A stretch of 64,000 nt of DNA from Paratrimastix pyriformis (GCA_027972325.1 JAPMOS010000027.1:310001-374000), one strand, 5' to 3'. Positions 23,841-37,500 are shown, counted from the first letter of the stretch. The notes: generated from the sequence alone by a model not told the origin. Translations and numbers: made by a program.

Positions 23841-26800
23841 ATGTCAACGAACTACGAGCGAGGTACGTACAAGACCCCGCTTTCCCGAATCGGCGGAGCG
23901 GCCGACTTTGGAGCCGATGACGAATATACGCTTTCCAGCCAAACTGCGGCCGCACATCTGACCCAAACCCCCGGAAAAAGTGGCACTGCCCGTTTGCGGG
24001 TTCTCCTTACGCGTTGGGCCAACAGTCTCCAGATCCTTCCCATGGTCGCTGATGCTGTCCTGGCGGTCGATGTCTGTCACCCCGGCCGCTCAATCGCTCT
24101 CGGTGCATCTCTGCCACAAAACCGTCGCGCGCATACACTCACGGGACATCTCTTGGTGGCCACCCCTCCTCCCCTGCTCCTCCCGCAGGACGGCCAATTC
24201 CTGGTGCGGCTGCTGGAGGGCCTCATGGGCCAGAAGATCGCCGGCACGCACTCGGTGTGCCGCACCCCGGCTGCGGTCCTGCGGAACAATGAGCTGGCCC
24301 TGACGGCCCTGCGAGGGTCGCCCCTGGTGAAAATGTCCAACCTGTGCACGGGCCCCGAGCTGCGGGCCACCCGGCCGCTGGCCGTCATGCGGGTCATCAG
24401 CGAGGTCGGCCCGCCCCTCCACCCCCCTCCCCCCCTTCCCCCCTCGTTGGCCCATGTCCCGCCCCGTCTTGGCACTGGCCCGAGATCGGCCATCATCCGG
24501 TGGCGGGTGGCGGGCGGGCGGCGGGCAGATGTTCCGGGTGTTCGCCTACAACCCGGCCCGGATGGAGGCCGCCTCGCTGGCGGGCTGGCTGAACGGCCTC
24601 ATGGCCGCCTCGCCCCTGCGGGTCAGCCCCAACCAGCTCCCGCACGACCTCATGGACGGGTCCGCACTGCCCACCCGCCCCCACGCCCCGCTCCTCTGTG
24701 CCTGGGCTGTCCCTGGCTGCCTGTCCATGAGGGGGCTGTCCCTGGCTGCCTGTCCATGAGGGGGATGGCGAGGGTGGGGGAGGGGAGGCACGTCCCTGGC
24801 GGCCCGTCCGGACTCCGCTCATGGGGCCACTTGGGTGCGCCTCGGCAGGTACGGGCTGTGCTTCGTGGCGGGCCACTACTTCCCCAGCGAGCTGCTGCAG
24901 GCCCAGCCCGGCTCGCACGCGTACTTCTCCCTGCAGGCCATGGCCGCCGCCACGGCCATCCGGGCGCCCCTCCCCGAGGGCCAGCACGACCCCACGCGCA
25001 CCGGTCCGCCGCCCCAGCCCCACGGCCCGCACACTCCCCACCCGGTCGCGGGGCCGCATAGAGAAGCTGAGCCAGCCGTCCCCCCCCCCCCCCCCCCCCC
25101 CCCCCCCGCCTTGGCCTGCCGCCCTTCTTGCTTAGCCTGCCGCCATTCCCGCCTGACCCGGGGCGCTGGGCGGTGTGGTCTGGGGCGCAGAGGAGGCCTG
25201 CCTCAACCGGCTGCGGCTGGCCTGCGCCGTCCTGCGGCCGTATGTACCCCTCTTCCTCGAGCCCCAGGTCCGCGCCCCACCCGCGGGGCCCTTGCCCGGC
25301 CCTCCATGCCCCCCCCCCCCCCCCCCCCCCCCCCCGGCCCCCCCGGATCGGCCGCAGCCACACCCTTTGTGGGTGCGTGGGGTGCGGGTGGTGCCCCTGC
25401 GGATGCTGCGGCAGGACTACCTGGCCTGGGCCGACAACGGGCCCTTCATCCTGGTCCAGCTGGCGGCCATCAGGCGCATCGTCGCCACCCGGGGTGCCGC
25501 CCCTGCCCCCGCTCTCGCCCCCGCTCTCGCCCCCGCCCCCGAGGCGGCCCTGTTGGCCCCCGAGGCGACGTCCGCTGGGTGGCGCCCACCCTCCTCGGGG
25601 CAGGCCGCTTGGAGCTGCTCGGGGGCCGACCTGCCCTCGTGCTCCCCGCCCCGGCGGCCCGCGAGCCGGCTGGCCTGCTCGCCCCCGGGCGGCCCCTCGC
25701 CCAGGGCGGCCCTCGCCCATCCGCGTCCGGCCGCCCCCGCCCCCCACCCGCATCCCGGCCCCGCCCAAGCTCATCGCCCCGCCCGGCACGGTCCGCCAAC
25801 CCCTCCCCGCCCCCCGCCCCCCACTGCCCGACGAACCGCGCACCGTGGCCGGCTGAGCGATGGCTGCTCTCTGCTGCTGCTGCTGCTGGCCGCTGCTGCT
25901 GCTCTGCTTTGCGGGGTGCGCAGCCGTTGGCTCTGTCGCCCTCCCATGGGGGCCGGCTGGCCGGCTTGCCCGCTGGGGCCGGCGTGACGCCCCCCGAGGA
26001 GCCGCTGGGGCGCAGGGGCCGCCCGGCGCTCTACGACGAGGCCGAGGCCGAGCCGGCGGCCCCCGAGCAGCCCGACCCGGAGCCCGAGCCCGAGCCCGAG
26101 CTGGGCGGGGATGCGGCCGACGAGGCGCCGCCCAGCCTGCTCGCGAGCACGCCCAACATGGGCCGGTTCAGCTCGCGGCCGCCCGCCCAGCGGGCCCAGT
26201 GGGCGCGGCTGGAGGCCTCTCTGCAGTCGCGCAACCTGCCCGCCCCGGGGCTCGTCTACGCGCTGCACCAGCAGCGGGCCGAGGCCTACCCGCTGACGGG
26301 CATGGCCCAGACGGCTGCCCTCTTCGCGGGCCCCCTGCTGGCGCCCGGCTCGGAGCCGCCCCTGGCCAGCAGCGCACAGCTCGAGGCCGACGCCGACCCG
26401 CGGCTGCCGCTGACCTCCGCCAATGCCCCCGCCCCGAGCGCCCCGGCCGCCCTGCGGGCCGGCACCCCCCGCCTGGCCGGGACCTCCGCTTCCCCGCCCG
26501 CCCGCAGCGGCGGGTCGTCGCCGTCGCCCCCACCCCCACCCCCACCCCCCGCCCTCGGGGGCCCGGACGGCGCTGGTGGGGTCCATGCTGCGCAACGTCA
26601 GCGCCACCCTCGCCGCCGCCACGGCCGCCCGGGCCGGAGCCGCCAAGGGGGCGGCCCTGCGGTACCCGTCGCCCCCCCGGGCCCAGCAGGTGGCTGCCCT
26701 GGAGCGACGCCAGGAGGCCCAGTGGGCCGGCGCCACCCCGGCCCCAGCCACCGCCCTGCGGCCCGCCACGGCGGCCTCACTGGGCATCGTCCAGCAGCCC

Positions 26801-26904
26801 CCGCCCCGTGACCGGGCCGGCTGGGGGGCCGCCGCCTGCACGCCATCCCACGCGGCCGAGACCCCGCCCCAGCGGCCCGCCGCCGGGGGGCCACGCCGGA
26901 CCAC

Positions 26905-26937
<33 letters not shown>

Positions 26938-29900
26938 TGAGGAGGGGGAGCCCGATGCCTTCGCGGGGGCCGATGGGCTGCTGGAGGCCCTGGATGGGGA
27001 TGCGGATGCGGATGCGGATGCGGATGCGGATGCGGATGCGGATGCGGATGCGGATGCGGATGCGGATGTGACCGGGGCGGAGGAGGCCGACCCTGCCACT
27101 TTGCTGCTGCTTGAGGAGCAGCGCGCCCTCGATGCGGCTGCCGCAGCGGGTCCCGGGGGCGCCCCGTTGGGGGGCGGTGGCGACGAGGGGGCCCGCGGGG
27201 CCGAGGAGGAGGCCGGCGAGGGCTTCGAGGGGCAGCCCCAGTCGGCCCGGCCCCCCGGTGCCCAACCGGGGCCCCCCGACCCGCCCGACGGGGGCCAGCC
27301 GCCCTCCTCGAGGCAGCCCGGGACGGGGCCTTTTTTTGAGGTGCGGGCTGAGGCCGGCGAACGCGTCGCGGCCTCTGCAGTGCCCGCTGCCCCCAACGCG
27401 CGCCCAGCCACCCCCTGGGCCGGGCCCCCTGCGGCCCCGGACGATGGCGGCCTGGCGGCCTCGGCTGGGGCCTCGGCTGGGGCCTCCTTCAGCACATCGG
27501 CGGCGCTCGGGCGCCACCTGGCCGCCTCGGCCTCGGGCACCGCGCCCTCCGAGGGGCCGCCCCGTCCGGACGGGCCGCTGAGCGAGGCGGGGGGCGACGC
27601 GTGGGCCGAGGAGGAGGCCCTGGCACCCGAGTGGGACTTCCCCCTGGAGGCCGAGGCCCCCGAGGTCGCCGCCATCAACCGCATCGTACGCCACTGGCTC
27701 GGTCCGGCTCGCCCCGCCCCGCCCCGCCCCAGCCCCGCCCCGCCCCGCCCCGCCCCCACATTCACCCCTCCACCCGCACCCGTGGCGCCGCGTCAGCTCA
27801 CCCACGGTCCATGGCGCCCCTCACGTGCTGGCCTCGCCTCCCTTCGTGTCTCCCCTCACGTGCTGGCCTCGCCTCCCTTCGTGTCTCCCCTCACGTGCTG
27901 GCCTCACCTCCTCGGTTTGGTGGCCCCCTGCCGCCCAGCCGAGCGGGCGGGGCAGCCGAGCGGGCGGCACGTGTACCCGGCCGCCGCCTGTGGGCCTGCC
28001 GGTGCGGGCGGGTCGGGTGCGTCCGTGGGCCCCATCGCTACCCCGCTGGGCGGCGGCCCGGCCCCCACCGCATCCCGGGGCGCCTCGGGCTCCCCGCCCC
28101 CGCCATCCTGCTGGGCCGCCCCCACGCACACGCCCTCAGCAGCCGCAGCCGGCGGCGCGTCGGTGGGCGCGCCCCTCGGGCACGGCCGGGCCTGGGACGG
28201 GGACAGGGACAGGGACAGGGACAGGGACGGTTGCGCCGAGGGCGATGACGACGGCGATGACGACGGGCCGCCGGGCCGCCACGCAGACTGCTTCCTGTCC
28301 GCAGCCCCAGGCCCACCCGCACACAGCAGCACTCCCACCCCACCCGGTCACGCGGACTGCTTCCTGCCCGCGGCCATCTGCTGACACCACGGCCACACGG
28401 CCACACGGCCACACAGCCACACGGATCTCGCGGTCGTCCGTGGAGTTGGCGGCCCCACCGGTGGCTGCGTCCGCTCATCCTGTCCATCCTCCCTCCTCCC
28501 TCCGCCACCCCCTCCGGGAGCGCAGGCCCCCCGGGGCGGGCGCCTCTCTCCGCCGGTCGGCCGTCCAGGCGCGCTGCCTGATCCCCCTCCGCTCCCGCTC
28601 GGGTCGGCCCACGCACCCGCCCACACGCAGACCCCACATGCAGGCCCCACGCACACGCCCCCACCGCTCCGCCGCTGAGCTCCTCGCCCGGCCCGCCCAC
28701 TCCCTCCCTCATCACCCCTCCACACCTCCACTCCACCTGTTGTGCATGATGAGCATGACATGATCATGATGGGCATGACATGATCATGATGGGCATGACA
28801 TGATCATGATGGGCATGACCTGATCATGATGGGCATGACGTGGTTGCGGTTGCAGTGGATCCCGTGCCCCGGTCGGCGCTGGGGCCCTGGGAGCGCTCCC
28901 TCGGGCCCTCGGCACGGCGCCCCAGGGCGGGGGCCCCGCCCCCCGCCGAGCAGCCCTGGCAGCTGGCACCGAGCCCCGCAGCCATCGACGAGGACGAGAC
29001 GTCCGCCAGCCCCCCTGGCCACCGCCATCGCCTTCCCCTGCCTCTTGCTCATCCGCACTTGGGCGGCTGTGTGGATGGGCGGCTGTGTGGATGGGCGGCC
29101 TCGGTTGTGTGGATGGGCGGCCTCGGCTGTGTGGATGGGCGGCTGTGTGGATGGGCGGCTGGGCGCAGGGCGGCCTCGGTTGGGGGGAGCGGGTCGAGCT
29201 ACTCGGGGTCGCTGCTGGGGGCACGGCCGCCCCAGGCGCAGCCCCACATGGGCGACCCGGCCCTGGCCCGGGGCATCCTGGGGCCCCCCGAGGCCCTGCC
29301 GCCTACCCCCCTGCCCCCCGGGGCCGTCCCGGGCCGCCTGGTGCCCGGCCCGACTATCCCGGGGCCCCCCGGGTGCAGGGGCCCCAGTCCGGCCGACCTG
29401 CTGGTGGAGGAGCTCATCCGCGCCGCGGGCCGCCCACGCCCCGCCCCAGTCCCAGTCCTCGCCCCAGTCCCAGCCCCCGCCTCGGGTGCCGGCCCGCAGC
29501 CGCAGAGCCCGAACCCGAAGCAGCCGCGTGAGGAGCCGGGCGACGATCTCCTGCAGGCCGCCAGGCGCCTCATCGCCACGGCCGGTCCGCGCCCCCACTC
29601 ATGGGCCACGGCCCTCATCCCCCACCGGCACGCCCTCCATGGGGGCCCCGGCCCCGGCTCCCATCATCGCGGCCTCCCTCGTCTTGTCGCTGGTGGGGCT
29701 GCTGGCTGTGGGGTGTGCAGGGGTCGTGCCTGCCGAGCAGGTGGGGCGGGCGCTGGGGGTGGGCCCGGCCACGGCGGCCCGGCTTGTGGCCATGGCGGCC
29801 GCGTGCCCCCCGCTGGCGCTGTCGGGCCCCATCGGGCCCCTCGACCTCGGCCCCGGGGCCGGGTCGGAGCCCTCGGGGAGCGGGGCCCCGCCCCCTGACT

Positions 29901-30480
29901 CGGTCCGCCGCCTCCACCCTGCCCCGCCTGCCCCGCCTGCCCCGCCTGCCTCGCCTGCCTCGCCTGCCTCGACTGCCTCGCCTGCCTCGCCTGCCTCGCC
30001 TGCCTCGACAACGGTTTCTGGGGCACGGGGCGGGGGCCTGGTTGCAGGCGTCACCCCTGGGGGCCCACGTGGGGGCGGTGGATGCCCTCTTCCGGCAGCC
30101 CCAGGCGTGTCTCTGGGTGGCCGACTACGGGGCCCTGCTGACCCTCTGCCGCATCCCCCGGGCGGTCCCCCTGGCCAAGGCCGCCCACGCGGGGATGCCC
30201 CTCGCCGTGGCCGGGTACCGCTGCGAGCTGGCCGTGCCAGGCCACCGCCCATCCATCCCACGCCCATCCCACGCCCATCCCACGCCCATCCCACGCCCAT
30301 CCCGCCCATCCACGCCATCCCGCCGCCAGCCATACCGTCACCCCCGGTTAGGGCGTCCACGGCACCGGCACCCTGCCTGATGTGCTGCGCCTGGCCCAGC
30401 CCCGAGCCGGGCGCGGTGGCCGCCGTCCTGACGCCGAGGTCCGCCCCAGCCGATGACGGGACTCCCCGATGACCCCCTCA

Positions 30481-30513
<33 letters not shown>

Positions 30514-31587
30514 CCCCCCTGGTGGTGCCTCCTCCTCCCTCCCTCCCTCCCTCCCTCCCTCCTCCCTCCCCCCCCCCTGCAACGAGTGTCCGTCCGCTGA
30601 CGGCGGTTGGCCATGGGGCCGGGATGTGGGTTGGGTGGTTGGTGGTTGGGATGTGGTTGGTGGTTGGCGGTGGTGGGTTGGGGTTGGGGTTGGGGCGTGG
30701 CGGGCAGGGGCTGCTGGCCCTGGTTGCCAGCAACGGGTGGCGCCTCTACCCGGCCCTGCGCTACCGGGCCCTGGCCGGCGGGGCGGCGGGCGAGCTGGCC
30801 GAGCCGGTCTTCATCCTGTCGGGCCAGCCCCACCGGCGCCTCATCCACGCCCTCCGCCGGCCCCCGGATGCCCGCAGAGGCCGGCCCTGCACCCCGCCCC
30901 CTGGTCTGCGCCACCCCTGCCCCACGCCCCTGACGACCCGACGGGCGGCCCCTCTCCTCCTCCTCCTCCTCCTCCTCCTCTTCCTCTTCCTGTCCCGGGT
31001 GGCCAGCTCCTCACCGCCGCCCCGCGGTTTCTGGGCTGGACGAGCAGGCTGGGCGGGCCAGGACCCGGTGCCGCTGTCCTTCTGGATGGGCCCTCAGCAG
31101 GCTGCCTACTTGCGCCTCGTCCGCGCCGACCTCATGCGGGCGGGCGGGCCGCCCCTGGTGCGCCTCTTCGACCAGTGCACCCTCGCCCCCGGTCCGCCAC
31201 TGCAACCCCCCCCCCCCCCCCCCACCACCACCACCAGCCGTTTCCCTCTTCTCGGCCCGGCTGACTCCTCCTCCTCCTCGGGTGGCGGCGGTGGTGGCGG
31301 TGGTGCCGGCGGGATGGGGGGCACCGCCAGGGCTGGGCTACCCGCGGCCCAACACGGTGCGCCCCGTGGTGACCATCCTCGGCCCGGCCGAGTGTCCGGC
31401 CCGACCCGCGGGCTCCGCCTCCTCCGACCCTGGCCGGCCGGGGCGGCCCTGGGCCCGGATCCCGGTGGCCGTGCGCTGGTCGGTGGACGGGCGCCCAGCC
31501 GCCGAGCGGCCGACCACGGTCCGGGTGGTGGCCCTGGCCGAGCGGGGGCTGCTGGACCCCCGAGATGATGAGGCGGCCCACCTGTAA
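23841..31587 (+). CDS. Large calponin-homology-domain protein with low-complexity body
   Basis: The first exons read MSTNYERGTYKTPLSRIGG, LLTRWANSLQI, DGQFLVRLLEGLMGQKIAG and LRGSPLVKMSNLCTG, fitting a CH domain. A second CH-like block is SLAGWLNGLMAASPLRVSPN with YGLCFVAGHYFPSELLQ. This suggests an actin- or microtubule-associated protein. The body is Ala/Pro-rich with Gln (26907-26935), Asp-Ala (about 26995-27068) and Asp-Arg repeats. The C terminus is more complex (SFWMGPQQAAYLRLVRADLM; PVAVRWSVDGRPAAERPTTV) and ends RDDEAAHL at 31587. Most exons end at GTCCGC-type donors. The boundary map is partial, and 28381-28845 could separate two genes. The ATG at 23763 is a less likely start. Confidence 0.5.
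27826..27905. repeat. Tandem repeat, about 35-bp unit, 2-3 copies
   Basis: ccttcgtgtctcccctcacg followed by tgctggcctcgcct repeats in the intron region after the GTCCGG donor of the CH-domain gene. Confidence 0.85.
28743..28842. repeat. 22-bp repeat containing a palindrome
   Basis: About four copies of gatgggcatgacatgatcat. Each holds the 10-base palindrome catgatcatg. The block is AT-richer than its surroundings and lies where the CH-domain gene model is weakest. Confidence 0.85.
29062..29162. repeat. gtgtggatgggcggc-type repeat
   Basis: Six to seven copies of a unit based on tgtgtggatgggcggc, alternating with cctcggc inserts, lie in an intron of the CH-domain gene. Confidence 0.75.
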
Positions 31588-32086
31588 GATTAGCATCCGC
31601 CCCGCCCGCACCTTCTCTTGTTCTCTTTCGGTGCCTCCTCCCTCTGCTTTTTTTCTTTTTTTGGTTTGATGGCGGCTCCCGGTCCGTCGAGTGCCTCTGG
31701 CATATAGGCGCCTTTCGCGCCCCCTCGGCCCTCGGCCCCCTCCCCCCTCACCCCATTTGATGCCAAAATTCCCTGCTGCGCGGCTTCTGTTGTTGTCTTG
31801 GGCTGGCAGAATGTTATACTGGACAGAAAGGTGAAGTCCAGGTGAAATGAAAACTCCAAGACAAGACTCGCCAAACCCGAATACGAATCGTGGTTGAACG
31901 ATCACCATTCAAATTCCGAGCCTCCTTCTGATAGACGCCGAAAATAAACCTTTCGTGTTCGCCTCCTCAGATGAGCGGAAGGGCTCCCGGCCTTTCGGCT
32001 TCGGAAGGAGAGCTCAAGAGAATAAATTAAACGATGGTGCGGGGTGGCAGAGACGTTCGCGCCTTCCCCGTTATTTTTTCGAGAGA
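31588..32086. other. Intergenic region upstream of NAC-alpha
   Basis: A 499-bp gap between two plus-strand genes. It is clearly richer in A and T than the coding DNA and presumably holds the 3' end of the CH-domain gene and the NAC-alpha promoter and leader. No RNA gene, repeat or certain promoter box is visible. Confidence 0.6.
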
Positions 32087-32913
32087 ATGTCCGCCGAAGC
32101 GAAGCCCGTCGCCGAACCCGCCGCCGAGAAGCCCGAGGAGAAGAAGGAGGAGAGCGAGTCTGAGGATGACATGCCCGAGCTCGAGCCCTCTGCTCCCGGG
32201 GCCGCCCCCGCTTCCGGCGCTGCTCCCTCTGCCGCTGAGCTGAAGAAGAAGCAAAAGAAGGCTGAGAAGAAGGCTCGCAAGCTCGTTCAAAAGCTTGGCC
32301 TGAAGCCTATCACTGGCATCAACCGTGTCACCGTGAAGAACGAGAAGAACGTTTGTAGACACATTATTCTTCAAAGGAAGCTCACTCTCCCCCCCACGCC
32401 CCTCTTCTCTCACATCCACCCCGTTCCCCTTCTTGGAATCTCTTTGCACGGAAAACCTCCATTCTCGGTCACACTGTAGATCGTCTTCGCCTTCTCTCGC
32501 CCGGACGTCTACAAGGCTCCTGGCTCTGACACCTACATTATCTTCGGCGAGCCTAAGGTTGAGGACATTGGCGCCCGTGCTCAGGCTGCCGCCGCCGAGC
32601 AGTTCAAGATGCCCGATTTCTCTGCCCTCTCTCAGCCCGGCACTGAGGTTCCCAGCCTTGTCCCTGATGAAAAGAAGGAGGCCAAGGAGGAGAAGAAGGA
32701 GGCTGCCCCTGAGGCCCCTGTTGATGCCACCGGTCTCAACGAGGCTGATATTAACACTCTCATCAAGCAGCAGAACTGCTCTCGCGCTGATGCTGTCCGT
32801 GTTCTGCGTGAGAACGAAGGGGATCTCGTCAACGCCATCATGGTCTGTGTCTGTTTTTGTCATGCTTCACCTTGCCCATCCGTTCCTCTTTTCTCTAGGC
32901 CCTCCAAAAGTAA
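32087..32913 (+). CDS. Nascent polypeptide-associated complex subunit alpha
   Basis: Ribosome-associated chaperone subunit that shields nascent chains and limits ER mistargeting. Exons 32087-32350, 32480-32842 and 32899-32913 join in phase 0. The first codes an acidic N terminus and ELKKKQKKAEKKARKLVQKL with ITGINRVTVKNEKN. The second has the NAC core (FAFSRPDVYKAPGSDTYIIF, GEPKVEDIGARAQAAAAEQF) and most of the UBA domain (NEADINTLIKQQNCSRADAV, NEGDLVNAIM). The third gives ALQK and stop. Length of 213 residues is normal. Introns start GTTTGT and GTCTGT. Codon choice is less extreme in GC than in the neighbours, as expected for a highly expressed gene. Confidence 0.97.
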
Positions 32914-33355
32914 GCTTCCTTGCGCTCCACCATTGGCTGGCAGGTGTTCGTGCGTAAAACAATCGCTGCATTCCTCAGTCTCGGGCTCTGGGGAGTTGGA
33001 GTTGTCGAAGACTGGAGAGGAAGTGCTAGAGGGAGTGCTTTTATTAGGTGGCATCACTTCGCACGCTCGTGCCGGGGAATCCCCCCGCGCCGGTCGCACG
33101 CAGAGAGGCGCGATGAGGGAGAATTGCTCTCGGGTTCTTGGACCACAAATAAAAGGCTTCTCAAAGAAACAAGCACACCCCAAACGGGAAACATCATCTC
33201 TGACAAAAAAAATATAAATCGAGGGAGTGGGGCGCGGTTCGAGGGATGGGTGGAAGTGAGAGAGGGGAGAGGATAGAGCAAGCGGAGGCGTTTGGCCCGC
33301 CTTCACGGGCCGAGCACCGGCGCCCGACGAGGGACGAGGGCATCGGGCTGTTCGT
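32914..33355. other. Intergenic region between convergent NAC-alpha and transcarboxylase genes
   Basis: A 442-bp gap holding two 3' untranslated regions. The AT-rich stretch near 33150-33225 may include polyadenylation signals (for example aataaa at 33148-33153), but I could not assign them firmly. No gene is seen. Confidence 0.55.
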
Positions 33356-34565
33356 TTAGTTGGGCAGGGCGGGCGTCACGACTGCGAGCAAGATCCCGCT
33401 GCTGATCGTGTCGCCAGCCTTGACGTTGATCGAGGAGACCGTGCCGTCGAAGGGGCTGGGAATCTGCAGGTCCATCTTCATGGCCGACAGGGCCAGCAGC
33501 TTCTCGCCCTTCTTGACGGCCTGCCCGGGCTGCGCGTAGACGGTCCCCACGACCCCTGCAGGCGGTCACCCGCCCAGATGAGGCACCCCCCAGATGAGGC
33601 ACCCGCCCAGATGAGGCACCCGCCCAGATGAGGCACCCGCCCAGATGAGGCACCCGCCCAGATGAGGCACCCGCCCAGATGAGGCACCCGCCCAGATGAG
33701 GCACCCGCCCAGATGAGGCACCCGCCCAGATGAGGCACCCGCCCAGATGAGGCACCCGCCCAGATGAGGCACCCGCCCAGATGAGGCACCCGCCAGATCT
33801 GGAGCCCTGGGAGGACAGACCCGCCATGGGGCTGGCGACTTGGGACTTGTCGGCGGGGTTGGCCTTGACCCCGGCCGAGGCGGCCCCCTTGGGCTTGACA
33901 GTGAGCTTGACCGAGTGCTCCTTGCCGTTGAGGGCGATGACCAGGGTGCGCTCGTGCTCGTAGCTGGCGGGCCCCACCCGGACCAGCTCGAAGGTGACCT
34001 CCACCAGGCCCTCGCGGTTCTCGGGGCGCTCGCCCAGGGCCCGCATGGTCTCCGGGTCCAGCTCGGACCGGGGCACATGGACCGTGTACCGGTCGCCCAC
34101 GGCCATGCCGTAGTAGAAGACCACGGTGGGCATCCAGGGGACGGCCATGCCGAACTTGGAGACGAAGGCCATGTAGTCGTCGAAGACCTTGGGGTACATG
34201 ACCCGGCTGATGACGTCCAGGTCGGTGAAGGGCCGCGGGGGGCTGGGGAATTTGCGCTGCAGGTCGGCCATGATGGCCCCGAAGTCGACCGAGGCCAGCG
34301 CCGCGTTGGCCGACTGGCACTCGCCCTCGGGCAGCACCCGAGCCTTCAAGCGTTCCGGGAGGCCGTGGTGGGGGAAGCCAAGCTCGCCCTGCCAGGGCCA
34401 CGAGAGCAGATTGGGGGAGGAGGGCCGACCGAGACGGGGAGGGGAAATGAGTAACACAACAGGAGACGTACGAGCCGGGCGCAGCACGGGCGCAGCACGG
34501 GCGCAGCACGGGCGCAGCACGGGCGCAGCACGGGCCGGGGGGGCAGTGATGGAGTTGGAGTCGTT

Positions 34566-34598
<33 letters not shown>

Positions 34599-37500
34599 GG
34601 GGGGGGGGGGGGGGGGGGGATCGCGGACCCGGAAAAGCTGCTTGACCGATTCCGGGTAGGACACGGGGCGGGTGAAGACGTCTTCGCAGGTCATGTGCTT
34701 CGAGAGCAGGTACAGGGCCACTGCACCACCGCAGCCGGGCCGACAGGCGGAATGGGAGGGGCGGGGGGTCGTATGAGGATCAGAACGAGGGTTCGGTTGG
34801 GGAAGTGGTTGGGGTGCGGCATGGGCCCCCCCGCGGGTACGGACTATCGCCGACGCACTTGGAGGAGGGCGTCACCTTGATGACGTCGCCGAAGAGCCTG
34901 TTGACGTCCCGGTACATGTCGAGGACCTCGTCCCAGGTGCAGTTGATGCGCATGTCCTTCCACTGGGCGTACAGGTTGCTGAACTGGCCGCCGGGGATCT
35001 GGTTGTCGTAGACGCGGGCCGTGCCGGTCTTCATGTTGCCCTCGAAGGGCTCATAGAGAGCCCGCACGGTGGCCCAGTAGGAGGCCAGCGGCTCGACGGT
35101 GAGGTAGTCGATGGCCGGGTCGCGGGGCATGCCCTTCATGGCCGCCAGGAAGGCGTTCAGCGAGGGCTGCGAGGTGAGGTCGGCCATGGCCGAGATGGCC
35201 AGGTCGACGATCTCGCAGCCGTTGGCGGCCATGTTGATGACGGTCGTCAGGGCGGCCGACGAGGTGTTGTGGGTGTGGAAGTGGATGGGCAGCTGGGGGG
35301 CGGCCTCCCGCAGGGCCGCCATCAGGGGAGCCGCCATTTGGGGCTTCACCAAGCCCGCCATATCCTGGGTGTGGCCGGGAGGGCAGTGGTGGCGGTGAAG
35401 GGGTGGGGGGCGGTGGGCGGGTTGAGTCCGATCACTCGCACGGCCCCGTCCCCGTGGAGGGCACGGCTGTGGGAGCGGGCAGACCTTGATAGCCAGGATG
35501 TGTGCCCCCATGCCGGCGATGGCCCGGGCGAGGCCGCGGTAGTAATCCAGCGTGTAGATGTGCTCGTTGGGGTCGAGGAAGTCCCCGCTGAAGCAGATGC
35601 ACACCTCGGCCACCTTGCCGGCATCCTTGACGGCCTCCAGGGAGACCCGCATCGAGTTGAGGTCGTTGAAGCAGTCGAAGATGCGGAAGATATCGATCCC
35701 CGACCGGGCGGCCAACAGGACGCACTCACGGACGGCGTTGTTGGGGTAGTTGCTGTACCCGACGGCGTTGCTGCCACGGAGCAGCATCTGGAAGCAGACG
35801 TTGGGGATTCTGGGGACACGCACCACCCGAGGGGCGCAGAGGGAGCGCAATGGCCATGAGACACAAACATGACCTCAAGGACGTCCCTCAAGGACATCCG
35901 ACAACCCCTCAAGGAAATTGTGCGCGGTGCCCCCTCCCTCCCTCCCCCGTGGGCAGAGAATCCACCCCATACCCGGAAAAAGGGGCAGACTTCTGGCGGA
36001 GGAGGCGGAGACGCTCCCAGGGGTCCTCGTTCAGGAAGCGGTAGGCGACGTCGAAGGTGGCGCCGCCCCACATCTCGAGCGAGAAGGCGTCGTGGAGGAT
36101 GCGGCTGGTGGCGTCGGCGCACTGGAGCATGTCCACCGTCCGGACGCGGGTGGCCAGCAAGGACTGGTGGGCGTCCCGAAGGGTGGTGTCGGTGACCAGG
36201 ACGCGCGCGTCGCGGTTCTCCAGGAGCCACTGACGAAGGCCGTCGGGCCCGCGGGCGTCGAGGATCGACTTGGCGTTGGGCCGGGTGGGCATGGGCTCGT
36301 GGGCGGCGCGGAGGGGCTGATAGGCGGCCTGCACAACCGGGACGTGGCCCTTGAAGACGGCGTGGGGGGCGTTGACGACCCGGTCGGCCAGGTAGCGCAC
36401 CAGGAGCGAGTCGAACTTCTCCGGCTTGGCGGGGGACTTGGCCGGGACCGGCCCGGCGGCCCGGCGGGCGGCGGCGAGCTGCTCCATCTGCTCGGGGGTG
36501 AAGACATCCCACTGGCCGATGGCGGCGAACTTGTGGCAGCGCTGGCCAACGAGCTGCTCCTGGCTCAGGCCGCGGAGCTCGTTGAGGGAACCCGCCACGA
36601 AGGCCTCGATGCCCTGGGCGCAGTAGGCGAACTGGCGGTAGCTCTCCATGGGCACCCCCGTCGCGGGGTCGCACGCCTCGGCGATGATGCTGTCGATCAT
36701 GCCCAGCGACTTGAGCTGGTGGGCGTACTCGTGCTGCTGCTCGCAGAGGGCCAGTGCGTCCTGCATGAACTGCTTGGCCTTGTGGGCGTCGTCCTTGTAG
36801 CGGCCCAGGATGGAGGCACAGCCCTCAGGGGTGATGACGGCGTAGTAGGCGTTCTCGCACATGCCCACCCGGTTGCCCATGGCCAGGCCCAGGGCCCCGC
36901 CGGACCCGCCCTCGCCGATGACGATGGACACGATGGGGACCTTGAGGCCGGCCATCAGTTCCAGGTTGGAGCTGATCGCCTCCGACTGGCCGTCCCGCTC
37001 GGCCTCGAAGGACGGCTCGGCGCCGGGCGTATCGATGAGGGTCACGACGGGAATCTGGAGCCGCTCTGCCAGCCGCATCAGACGGTGGGCCTGCAGACGA
37101 GACCATCACAAGAAGAGACAGGGCGGATCAGTTTTCGGCCCGCGAGCGGAGAATCCCCCCCGCAACGCTGCTGCCGCCGCCGGCTGGACCCGGACAACGG
37201 ACCAGACGATAGCCGTGAGGGGTGGCCATCCCGTAGCCGGTGGCAGCGAAGTCGTCTTCGGTGTGGCCCTTGAAGGTGCCGATGACCATCACGGGGTGCC
37301 CCTGGAAGGTGGCCAGACCGCCGTGGATGCAGGCGTCCGTGCCGATGCGGCCGTCGCCGCGGAGGTCGACGTAGCTCGGGAAGAGGCGGCCAATGATGTC
37401 CTGCGCCTGGTACCTGTCCAGCCGACGGGCATGCCGGAAATCGCGGCGCTGAGCAGCGATGATGGCGGCCGGAGAGTCCGCGTGGGGAGGGACGGGCGAT

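Noticed and set aside
32034-32086. In-frame-looking upstream ATG at 32034 for NAC-alpha
   Set aside because: It is in a different frame from the conserved protein; the ATG at 32087 starts the normal acidic N terminus.
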